Origin: Desulfopila sp. IMCC35006
Lineage (GTDB): Bacteria > Desulfobacterota > Desulfobulbia > Desulfobulbales > Desulfocapsaceae
Direction: 5' to 3'
Assembly (NCBI RefSeq): GCF_005116645.1
Contig: NZ_SWCM01000003.1
Coordinates: 431,093-495,092 of the forward strand
Length of the DNA stretch: 64,000 nucleotides
The notes beneath the pieces were generated by a model. It ran no database searches, was not told the DNA's origin, and was given only the letters and a program-made list of their open reading frames with translations. Both the position numbers and the translations under genes were made by a program. Every line of letters starts with the position of its first letter. The first letter of the stretch is position 1. Positions 45,288-53,800 of the stretch are shown in pieces.

Positions 45288-45347
45288 CTTATCCCGCCCA
45301 AAAGCTTTGCGGGACTCTTTTTAGTCCCCGTGCTGTGCGGGGATAAG
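45288..45347 (-). ncRNA. Candidate structured leader upstream of PilZ gene
   Basis: Read on the minus strand, CTTATCCCCGC can pair with GCGGGATAAG (one bulge) to close a stem enclosing the hairpin GGGACT-AAAAAG-AGTCCC. An alternative hairpin CCCCG/CGGGG uses bases of both stems, so the two folds exclude each other. It lies 58-117 bp before the pilZ start. It could be a riboregulator or simply a REP-like palindrome. Confidence 0.35.
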
Positions 45348-45356
45348 TCCCCTCAC

Positions 45357-45395
45357 GAAATAGTTTTCTTGTAAAAAACACAAGGAAACTATTTC
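45357..45395. repeat. 16-bp inverted repeat downstream of exporter permease
   Basis: GAAATAGTTTTCTTGT (45357-45372) pairs with ACAAGGAAACTATTTC (45380-45395) with one mismatch and a 7-nt loop. On the minus strand it follows the permease stop by about 80 bp but has no trailing T-run. It may stabilise or end the exporter transcript. Confidence 0.5.
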
Positions 45396-45475
45396 TAAGT
45401 CACTAAATATATATTCACACAAGGGTGAAAGAACAAGTCGTTTGTCTCCTGCTCAAATGGTCCCCGGGAGTATGA

Positions 45476-46687
45476 TCATTCATGGCGCAGGGCCTCGATC
45501 GGATCGAGCCGGGCGGCTTTTCGTGCGGGAAAAAAGCCGAAGATGATACCAACCGCGCAGGAGAATAAAAAGGCCACAGCGACGATGCCGGGACTGAAGA
45601 TAAACGGCATATGCATGGCCTGCGCACCAAGGGCGGCGGCGGCTAGACCAAAGGCAATGCCGAACAGCCCGCCAAACGATGACAGCACAACCGACTCCAC
45701 CAGAAACTGCAGCAGGACATCATGTTCCATGGCGCCAATGGCCAGGCGGATACCGATTTCGCGGGTTCGTTCCGTGACCGAGACAAGCATGATATTCATG
45801 ATCCCTATCCCGCCGACCAGAAGACTGACCGCGGCAACCGCGCCAAGCAGAGTGGTGAGTATCCGGGTTGTACCGGTAAGCGTGGTCATAATTTCCTGCA
45901 TATCGCGAACAAAAAAATCATCGTCCTGATCGCTGCCGATATGTCGCCGTTCACGCAGCAGCTGTTCGAGGTCTTCTTTAATTTTGGTGGTGGAAAACCC
46001 GTCTTCTGCAGAAACATAAATCGCGCTGATATCGGTGTTGCCGGTTATCCTTCTTTGCAGGGTGTGCAGTGGAATAAGGACGAAATCGTCCTGGTCGTTG
46101 CCGCCGCCGGATTGGCCTTTGGCTTCCAGCACACCGATGACCTGGCAGGTTATCCCCTTGAAACGGATTGAGGCACCCAGAGGGTCCCGGCTGCCGAAAA
46201 GCTCTTTTTTTACGGTAGCACCCAGGATGCACACCGCCTTGCCGAACCGCTGTTCATTCTCGGTAAACGAGCGGCCGAGTGCCAGCGACCAGGCCCGGAC
46301 GAAGAGAAAAGCATCGGTGCTGCCGGTGATACCGGTCGACCAGTTGGTATTGCCGGCAACGACCTGGGCCGCGCTTGCAGCGCTCGGAGCGACCGCAGCA
46401 ATACCGGTGATCTGCTGGGCGATGGCCCTGGCATCATCGAGATTGAAGGCCTTGGCCGTTTCACTTGCCCCTCCAGGTCCTCGAAAGCCCTGCCCGGTGC
46501 GGATTTGCAGCATGTTGCTGCCAAGACTCGAAATTTCTGCAGCGACCTGGGCCGTGGCACCTTTGCCCAGGGTCACCAGGGTAATGACGGCGGCGACGCC
46601 GATGACGATCCCAAGAATGGTGAGTGAGGAGCGCAGCACATTGCGGCGTATCTCGCGAAGTGCCAGAATCATGGTTTCCCAGAGCAT
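45476..46687 (-). CDS. MacB-type ABC permease subunit
   Basis: A 403-residue FtsX/MacB-family permease: N-terminal helix in RSSLTILGIVIGVAAVITLVTLGKG, a periplasmic MacB-PCD domain of about 220 residues, and three C-terminal helices, with GGIGIMNIMLVSVTERTREIGIRLAIGA as the signature. In E. coli MacB the ATPase is fused to this part; here it is separate. With the adaptor and outer-membrane factor it forms a tripartite pump whose substrate (peptide, siderophore, macrolide-like) is unknown. Confidence 0.93.
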   Translation of the reverse strand: MLWETMILALREIRRNVLRSSLTILGIVIGVAAVITLVTLGKGATAQVAAEISSLGSNMLQIRTGQGFRGPGGASETAKAFNLDDARAIAQQITGIAAVAPSAASAAQVVAGNTNWSTGITGSTDAFLFVRAWSLALGRSFTENEQRFGKAVCILGATVKKELFGSRDPLGASIRFKGITCQVIGVLEAKGQSGGGNDQDDFVLIPLHTLQRRITGNTDISAIYVSAEDGFSTTKIKEDLEQLLRERRHIGSDQDDDFFVRDMQEIMTTLTGTTRILTTLLGAVAAVSLLVGGIGIMNIMLVSVTERTREIGIRLAIGAMEHDVLLQFLVESVVLSSFGGLFGIAFGLAAAALGAQAMHMPFIFSPGIVAVAFLFSCAVGIIFGFFPARKAARLDPIEALRHE

Positions 46688-47412
46688 CAGACGGTCCTCC
46701 CTGTTGGTGCAGAGGCATCGATCTGCCCATCGATAAAACGGATCTGGCGGTCGGCATAAGCGGCCATTTCCAGTTCATGAGTGACCATGATGACCGTCAG
46801 GCCACGGTCACGATTGAAAGCGCTCAGCAGTTCCATAACTTCCCGGCTGCGCGCCGAATCGAGGTTGCCGGTGGGCTCGTCGGCGAGCAGTACCTTTGGC
46901 TCCGTGACAATGGCTCTGGCGATGGCCACACGCTGCTGCTGGCCACCCGAGAGCTCGCCGGGGGTATGGTGCTCCCAGCCGGTCAGGCCAACGGTCGCCA
47001 GAGCATCCAGGGCCAGGCCATGCCGCCGGGCAGCGGGGATGCCGCGATAAATCAAAGGCAGTTCGACATTTTCCAGTGCCGAAGTGCGGTTCAACAGGTT
47101 AAATCCCTGAAAAATAAAGCCCAGACAATGCCTGCGCATCAGGGTCAATTGATCACGTGACAGCTCGCCCACAGCGATCCCCTCGAACAGGAATGCTCCC
47201 GAGGAAGGGGTATCGAGACAGCCCAGGATATTCATACAGGTAGACTTGCCGGAACCGCTTGGCCCCATAACGGCAACAAACTCCCTGGCCCTGATGGTCA
47301 GGTCAATACCCCGCAGGGCATGCATGGCGGCCGGGCCGGTGCCGTATACCTTGGTTACGCCTTTAAGGGCAATAAGGGGCTCATCGCCAGCTGTGGTGGT
47401 GAACGTCATCAT
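46687..47412 (-). CDS. MacB/LolD-type ABC transporter ATPase
   Basis: A 241-residue ATPase with Walker A GPSGSGKST, Q-loop FIFQGFNLL, signature LSGGQQQRVAIARA, Walker B VLLADEPTGNLD and the H-loop VTHE. It belongs to the FtsE/LolD/MacB group. Its ATG overlaps the adaptor stop by four bases, and its stop shares a base with the permease start, so the genes are translationally coupled. Confidence 0.95.
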   Translation of the reverse strand: MMTFTTTAGDEPLIALKGVTKVYGTGPAAMHALRGIDLTIRAREFVAVMGPSGSGKSTCMNILGCLDTPSSGAFLFEGIAVGELSRDQLTLMRRHCLGFIFQGFNLLNRTSALENVELPLIYRGIPAARRHGLALDALATVGLTGWEHHTPGELSGGQQQRVAIARAIVTEPKVLLADEPTGNLDSARSREVMELLSAFNRDRGLTVIMVTHELEMAAYADRQIRFIDGQIDASAPTGRTV

Positions 47413-48710
47413 TGTTTGCCGATCCCCGCATCAATAATCAGCTCCATGCCGGCTTGAAGATTGCCGCCAACAACCTGAGTTGAAGTACCATCGGTCAGAC
47501 CGATGGTGACCGGAGTAGCCACCGGCCGATCGCCGATCAGGACCCACACCTGTTGGTTCTTTTCCACTACTCCACCAGCTTCTTTCCGTTTATCTGTCCG
47601 CCGGGGAGGACGAGGCATAAGTTTGCTGAAAAGACTCCCACCACCACTCTTCGTTGCATCAAGTTTCTTCGGCGTAAAACGCAGGGCGGCGTTGGGCACG
47701 AGCAGGATATCATTTTTTTTGGTCACGATAATATCAGCGGTTGCAGTCATCCCCGGCCGCAGTGACAAATCCGAATTATCAACCGTGAGGATGGTTTCAT
47801 AAGTCACCACACCGTTGGTGGTTTTTGCCCCAAAGCGGACCTGGGTCAGTTCTGCCGGATAGCTGCGGTCCGGGTAGGCATCAACGGTAAAGCTGGCCGT
47901 TTGCCCGGCCTGCACCTGGCCGACATCCGCTTCATCGACATCCACATGCAGCTCCATCTGGGCCAGGTTTTCGGCGAGAGAGAACAGCTCCGGAGCCTGA
48001 AGCGAAGCGGCCACGGTCTGTCCGGGCTCAACCGATCGGGTCAGAACGATGCCGTTGATCGGCGAACGAATCTCGGTTTTAGCCAGATCGGTCTGGTTCA
48101 GTTTGAGGGTAGCCTCGGCCTGGGATACTGCGGCAAGAGCCCCGGCATAATCGGCTTTCGCTCGATCAAGCGCCGCCCTGGCGGTATCCAGCTCACTCTT
48201 TGCCAAGGCCTTATTACGGCTGAGCCTGCCGACCTCAAGCAACCGGTTGAAGGCGGCCTGGGTCTCCGTGATTGTTGCCTGGGTCTGCAGAACTTTCGCC
48301 TGGGCCGAAGCGAGAGCGGCGCGGGATTGAAGGACCTGCGCCGACAACGTCGAGGTGTCCAGTCGGGTCAGGACCTGGCCGATCTTTATCTGGTCATTAT
48401 AATCGACCTCAACCGACTTGACCGTGCCGGACAGTTCACTGCTGATGACCACCTGGTTGGTAGGCTGGAGATTACCGGTGGCCGTGACCTTAATGATCAT
48501 GTCGCCGCGGTGGGCAGGCTGGGTTCTATATTGTATTGTGCCGCTTGGGTCCCGCATTGCCCATATCACCGCTCCCGCGGCGAGCAGCAGAAAAAAAGCG
48601 CACCAGCCCAGCAGCCGCTTTCGCTGCTTTTTTGTGTCTGATTGTTGATGCAGCCGGAGGGTTTCGGCGAGGCCGCTGTCCTGAACGTTCGGTTTGTTAT
48701 TTGATGCCAT
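47409..48710 (-). CDS. MacA/HlyD-type periplasmic adaptor
   Basis: A 433-residue membrane fusion protein with one N-terminal membrane anchor (LLGWCAFFLLLAAGAVIWAM), a lipoyl-like half (VEVDYNDQIKIGQVLTRLD), a long helical hairpin rich in Ala and Gln (VLQSRAALASAQAKVLQ...), the second lipoyl half (IRSPINGIVLTRSVEPGQTVA) and beta-barrel domain. It bridges the ABC permease with the outer-membrane factor encoded 5 bp upstream. Confidence 0.94.
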   Translation of the reverse strand: MASNNKPNVQDSGLAETLRLHQQSDTKKQRKRLLGWCAFFLLLAAGAVIWAMRDPSGTIQYRTQPAHRGDMIIKVTATGNLQPTNQVVISSELSGTVKSVEVDYNDQIKIGQVLTRLDTSTLSAQVLQSRAALASAQAKVLQTQATITETQAAFNRLLEVGRLSRNKALAKSELDTARAALDRAKADYAGALAAVSQAEATLKLNQTDLAKTEIRSPINGIVLTRSVEPGQTVAASLQAPELFSLAENLAQMELHVDVDEADVGQVQAGQTASFTVDAYPDRSYPAELTQVRFGAKTTNGVVTYETILTVDNSDLSLRPGMTATADIIVTKKNDILLVPNAALRFTPKKLDATKSGGGSLFSKLMPRPPRRTDKRKEAGGVVEKNQQVWVLIGDRPVATPVTIGLTDGTSTQVVGGNLQAGMELIIDAGIGKQ

Positions 48711-48715
48711 TCTGG

Positions 48716-50161
48716 TTATTTCCCGCTGAAAGTATGCGTATCTGCAACAAAAGATGTCCAGCCCCCACCGAGGGCTTTATACAGTCGTATCAGATTGCCG
48801 GTCATGGCGGCACTGCTCTGGGTTGCCTGATCTTGAAACGAGAGCAGAGATCTTCTGGTGTCAAGGACCTCGGTAAAATTAATAAGCCCCGCCTCATATT
48901 GCATCTCAGCCAATGCAGATGCCTGTTCGGCCGCTTCCACCGAATCATGCAAAGCCTGATAACGCTGCTGTTCCTGGGCATAAGCCACCAGAGCCCCTTC
49001 CACCTCCTTGAGAGCAGAGAGCACCGCAGCTTTATATCCGGCCAGGGCTTCCTGCTGCAAAAAGTTCTGAAGTTGAATGTTGCCTTGAATCGCTCCACCA
49101 TCGAACACCGGCCAGCTGAAACTCGGCCCGAAAGAGTAACTGCCGCTGCCGGAGTTGAACAGTTTGCCAATGGACAGGGCATCAAGACCAACGGAACCGC
49201 TCAATTTAAAAGCGGGATAGAGTTCGGCGGTGGCGACTCCGATCTGGGCTGTCTGCGCGGCAAGTAACCGTTCGGCCTTGCGGATATCGGGTCGACTCCG
49301 CAGGGTATCTGCCGGAATGCCAACAGCTACCGAGAGCGGCAAAGTCGGCAATGGAACGTTCTCCTTCAGCTGCTCGTTCAGGGAACCGGGAGGGCGGCCC
49401 AGCAGAACGGCAAGCGCATTGGCCGCGTTTGCCAGACCAGTCTGCAGATCCGGGATCTGAGCACGGGTGCTGGACACCAGATATTTTGCCTGCTGCAGCG
49501 CGAGTTCACTGGTCAGGCCACTTTGATAGCGGGCTTCGGTAAGGGCAAAAATTTCCTGCTGGGCGGCAAGATTATCCCGGGCGATCTGCAGGCGAGCCTG
49601 ATAGGTACGGATGTCGATATAATTCAGTGCCACCTCCGCAAGCAGGGAAACCAGGACATCGCGGAGATCTTCCTCGCTTGCCTCCGCCTTCGCCTGTGCA
49701 GCTTCTACCGCCCGCCGTCTGCCGCCGAAAAGATCAAGCTCCCAGCCCGCATCAAATCCGAGGGAATGATAGGTTAAATCGTTGCCGCCGCTGCTGTTGC
49801 TCGTTCCGCTTCTCGTTACAGAGCCGCTGGCATCAACTGCTGGCAACAGACCGGCCGAGCTGATATCGCGACTGGCCCGAGCCTGCAGCAGACGGGACCG
49901 CGCCTGGTCAAGATCGAGATTTCCGGCAATGGCCTGATGAATATAGCTGCTCAGCAGGGGATCCTTGAGCAGTGTCCACCATTGGGCCAGGATTTGCCGA
50001 TCGACTGGACCATTGGTCAAGCTTTGCGCCATGGGGGCCTGCCATGCGGCTGGAGTCTTCAGGTCGGGCCGGAAATAATCGGGACCCACCTTGGCACAGC
50101 CGAGAAGGCCTTGCAGAAGACAGAGTACCGTCAGGCAGAGTTTTATTTGATTCATGGGCAT
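48716..50161 (-). CDS. NodT/TolC-type outer-membrane efflux lipoprotein
   Basis: A 481-residue outer-membrane factor with a lipoprotein signal (LLQGLLGC, Cys acylated) and the paired OEP repeats of the NodT subgroup (VGPDYFRPDL near the N-terminus, RPDIRKAERLLAAQTAQIGVATAELYPAFKLSGSVG, and EYEAGLINFTEVLDTRRSLL-type QYEAGLINFTEVLDTRRSLLSF). It begins the four-gene exporter unit. Two close ATGs (50161 and 50155) are both possible starts. Confidence 0.93.
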   Translation of the reverse strand: MPMNQIKLCLTVLCLLQGLLGCAKVGPDYFRPDLKTPAAWQAPMAQSLTNGPVDRQILAQWWTLLKDPLLSSYIHQAIAGNLDLDQARSRLLQARASRDISSAGLLPAVDASGSVTRSGTSNSSGGNDLTYHSLGFDAGWELDLFGGRRRAVEAAQAKAEASEEDLRDVLVSLLAEVALNYIDIRTYQARLQIARDNLAAQQEIFALTEARYQSGLTSELALQQAKYLVSSTRAQIPDLQTGLANAANALAVLLGRPPGSLNEQLKENVPLPTLPLSVAVGIPADTLRSRPDIRKAERLLAAQTAQIGVATAELYPAFKLSGSVGLDALSIGKLFNSGSGSYSFGPSFSWPVFDGGAIQGNIQLQNFLQQEALAGYKAAVLSALKEVEGALVAYAQEQQRYQALHDSVEAAEQASALAEMQYEAGLINFTEVLDTRRSLLSFQDQATQSSAAMTGNLIRLYKALGGGWTSFVADTHTFSGK

Positions 50162-50887
50162 AGTGCCGAGATTATAATCCGTAGAGAACTGAAAACAATA
50201 ATGGGCAAGAGGCGTGGGAACTGACTAACGAAATGCACCTAGCAAAAATGATACCATACTGCTAATAAAATTAAAACCGCTTCTATCGTGACGTTCAGGA
50301 TGAGAGAGAATTGCCGGCGTCATCACTTCATTATTGAACTGCATAAAAAATCCCCCCTGCTGTATCATTTTTACCCAGGATTTATGGAAAAACATTTGCA
50401 AACAAACAGGAATGAATACTACGGCATTCCAACACACCACTTGATCAAAATAGTTCACACCAGATATGACAACTCGCCGACAACTATACAAATCAAGTCC
50501 ATTTTACGCATTTTCCGATAAGTTCACCTTCCGGCAGGAGAGAACAATTCGCCCCCGAGAATTTTTTTCCTGCCGTTATGTTACACTCGGAAAGTCCGTT
50601 TGGCACAAAAACAGCAGGATAACACCAGAGATATCCTTGTCAAGCAACCGGATTTTCCGTTTGCAGGAGGTTCCGTTTTACCTGGAAAAACTGCAATAAT
50701 GATTTTTTTTATACACAAGTATCCAGCTATTTACTTCCCGCTAAAAGTGCATACGATTCATGAACAAGAGTGATAATTATTATCGGCAAGGCATGAGTTC
50801 ACTCGTCAAGCTGTAACAACAAAAAGATCTTTTTATGTCTGCCCGAAATTACAACAATTCCCTGCATAACCGTGAGGAGATACTCTT
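50162..50887. other. Long intergenic region ahead of secreted giant protein
   Basis: 726 bp without a convincing gene; an 88-codon minus-strand reading (50225-50491) lacks motif or ribosome-binding site. The stretch is AT-rich, holds a Fur-box-like site at 50771-50785, and ends with a strong ribosome-binding site (GAGGAG) for the 50888 gene. Confidence 0.6.
50771..50785. promoter_or_regulatory. Fur-box-like site
   Basis: TGATAATTATTATCG matches 14 of 15 positions of the 7-1-7 Fur consensus TGATAATNATTATCA. It is 103 bp upstream of the start of the 1480-residue secreted protein. A Fur role is inferred; promoter elements were not pinned down. Confidence 0.55.
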
Positions 50888-53800
50888 ATGAAAGCCAGAC
50901 ACAGCACACCTGTTTTCAGGTTGAATTCGGCCAAGTCTTCTCCACTTTTTCAAGGTTGGCTCGGGCAGACGCTGCGACGCCTGTTCCAGGAAAGTTTTAG
51001 CACAATGGACCGGCATAACGCTGACAAGTATGCTGCTCCGGCCTTGCAGAGGTCATCTTCTGCAAAACAAGGCGGAATCGATGAAGAAAACGGCGCCACA
51101 TCATACAGAGAACATCACCACAAAAAACAGCTGGCATGGCTGTTAAGTGCATTGTTATTTGTGAGCTCTGCTTTGCTTTTCAGTGCCGGCAAGGCGGAGA
51201 GTTCGTGTGCCTCACCGGCAAACGCCATCGAAGCGGAAAACTGTCTGCCAGGAACTCCGCAGAGTACCTGGGATATTCCATCCCCTGCCGGTGACACAAG
51301 CATCCAGGGCTTTGCCACCAACATTAGCGTAAACAAGGGCAGCCTCGTCCAGTTTAAAGTCGACACCCCTTCAAATTCCTGGCGACTGGATATTTACCGT
51401 ATGGGGTATTACGGCGGTAACGGCGCCCGCCTCGTCACCACGGTAAACCCTTCAGTACCTTTGCCACAGAATCAGCCGAACTGCCTGTATGACCAGATGA
51501 CAGGCCTTACCGACTGTGGCAACTGGGCTGTTTCAGCATCCTGGGCAGTACCAGCCAATGCAACGTCCGGCATATATTTCGCCCGGGCCATACGCAACGA
51601 CACCGGTGGCGCAAGTCATATCATATTTGTTGTGCGTGATGATGCCAGTAACTCAGACATCTTGTTTCAGACCGCTGATACGGCATGGCAAGCCTACAAT
51701 TATTACGGCGGGCAGAATTTTTATGGTTGCGGCGGCGGTGGCGGTAATTCGAGTTGTCGCGCCTACAAAATCAGCTACAATCGTCCCTTTCAGACTCGAT
51801 CGTTCGAACCGCAGACCTGGGTGTTCAACGCTGAATATCCGATGGTGCGCTGGCTGGAGGCAAACGGGTACAACGTCACGTATTCGACCGGAGTCGACAC
51901 CGACCGGAATGGAGCACTGCTGCTCAATCACAAGATCTGGATGACAAACGGCCATGACGAATACTGGTCGGGAAATCAGCGGAGCAACGTGGAGGCGGCA
52001 CGCAACGCCGGGGTTAACCTGGCCTTCTTCAGCGGAAATACAATTTATTGGAAAACCAGGTGGGAAAACAGTATCGATGGCTCCGGCACACCTTACCGAA
52101 CCCTGGTCTGCTACAAGGAGACCTGGGCCAATGCGGCAATCGACCCCGCAGATCCCCCGACCTGGACAGGCACCTGGCGGGATCCGCGTTTCAGCCCTCC
52201 TGCCGACGGTGGTCGTCCGGAAAATGCCTTGACAGGCACCCTTACCCGGTTTGCTTCCAGTTACAGGGGCGGGCCCATGACGGTCCCCGCGGCCGATGGC
52301 AAGATGCGGTTCTGGCGTAACACCAGCATGGCCACATTAACAGCCGGACAGACTGCACAACTTGCTCCCGGCACCTTGCATGACGAACTCGATATGGATG
52401 AAGATAACGGCTTCAGGCCAGCCGGTATTATACATCTTACCACCACGCCTGTTTCCACGACAAGTGCCTGCCTTTTGGACTTCGGCAACACCACTGGGGC
52501 ATGCAGCACAGTTCACAACGTGACTCTTTACCGACATGCGAGCGGCTCCCTCGTTTTTTCTACAGGGACGTATGAGTGGTCCTGGGGACTGGATGCCAAT
52601 CATGACCAGAGCAGCGTTGGATCAGTAACAGATATCAACATGCAACAGGCCACAGTCAATCTTTTTGCCGATATGGGTTCACAGCCGGCAACCTTAAAGC
52701 CGGGACTTGTACCGGCCACGGCCTCAACCGATCAAGCACGTCCGACTTCCATTATTTCCTCACCCCTGGCAGGTTCGACTGTCACACGAGGCTCGCCGAC
52801 ACAGATCACCGGGACCGCGACAGATGCAGGGGGTGGTGTTGTGGGTGGGATTGAAATTTCGACCGACGGCGGGACTACCTGGCATCCTGCGACGGGCAGG
52901 GCGAGCTGGAGCTATACATGGCAGTCGCCAACACCAGGCGCCACCACCATTCGCAGTCGGGCCACTGACGACAGCGGTAACATTGAAATTCCTTCGACAG
53001 GCGTGAATGTCACGGTCAGCGGTGGCGGCAGCGGCAATGGTGGCTCAGTCTGGTCTAATACTACAGTGCCCTTACTGGTTGACGCCGGTCCGGACAGTGC
53101 CGTGGAATTGGGAGTTAAGTTTCGCTCCGACACAAGCGGGTACATTAACGGCATCCGCTTCTATAAAGCCAGCACCAATACGGGCATCCATATTGGAAAT
53201 TTATGGACAGGCGCGGGAACTCTGCTGGCTACTGCCACCTTCACCAATGAGACCGCCTCCGGCTGGCAGCAGGTGAACTTCGCGACACCCGTGGCGATTA
53301 CGGCCAATACCGTATACGTGGCCTCTTACCACACCAATGTCGGCCACTACAGCGCCGATCTGAACTATTTTACCGGCAACACCGTAGACTCTCCCCCACT
53401 GCATTTCCTGGCGGACGGGGTGTCCGGATTCAACGGGGTGTATGCCTACGGCTCCACCAGCAGCTTCCCCAACAATGGGTGGAATGCCTCTAACTATTGG
53501 GTCGACGTGGCGTTCAGTGCCGCTCAACCTCCTTTACTCGCCAACATCAGTGTGACTCCTGTCAGCCCGACAATCTCGACCGGAGCTACCAAACAATTCA
53601 CCGCTACCGGAACCTACACTGACGGCAGCACCCAGAATATCACCAACCAGACAACATGGACGTCCTCGAGCAAGGGCGTTGCCACCATTAACAGCTTCGG
53701 CCTGGCCACTGGCGTAAGCTCCGGCGTTACGACCATCGCGGCAGCACTGAGCAGCGTAACAGGCAATACGACTCTGGCTGTACAATCAACACCGCTGACC

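Noticed and set aside
45288..45347. c-di-GMP-I (GEMM) riboswitch
   Set aside because: GCACAG and CGCAAAGC strings are present near a hairpin, but the second helix and its tetraloop receptor are absent, so the identity is not claimed.
50225..50491. An 88-codon minus-strand reading
   Set aside because: No start signal and no motif; it lies in an AT-rich control region.
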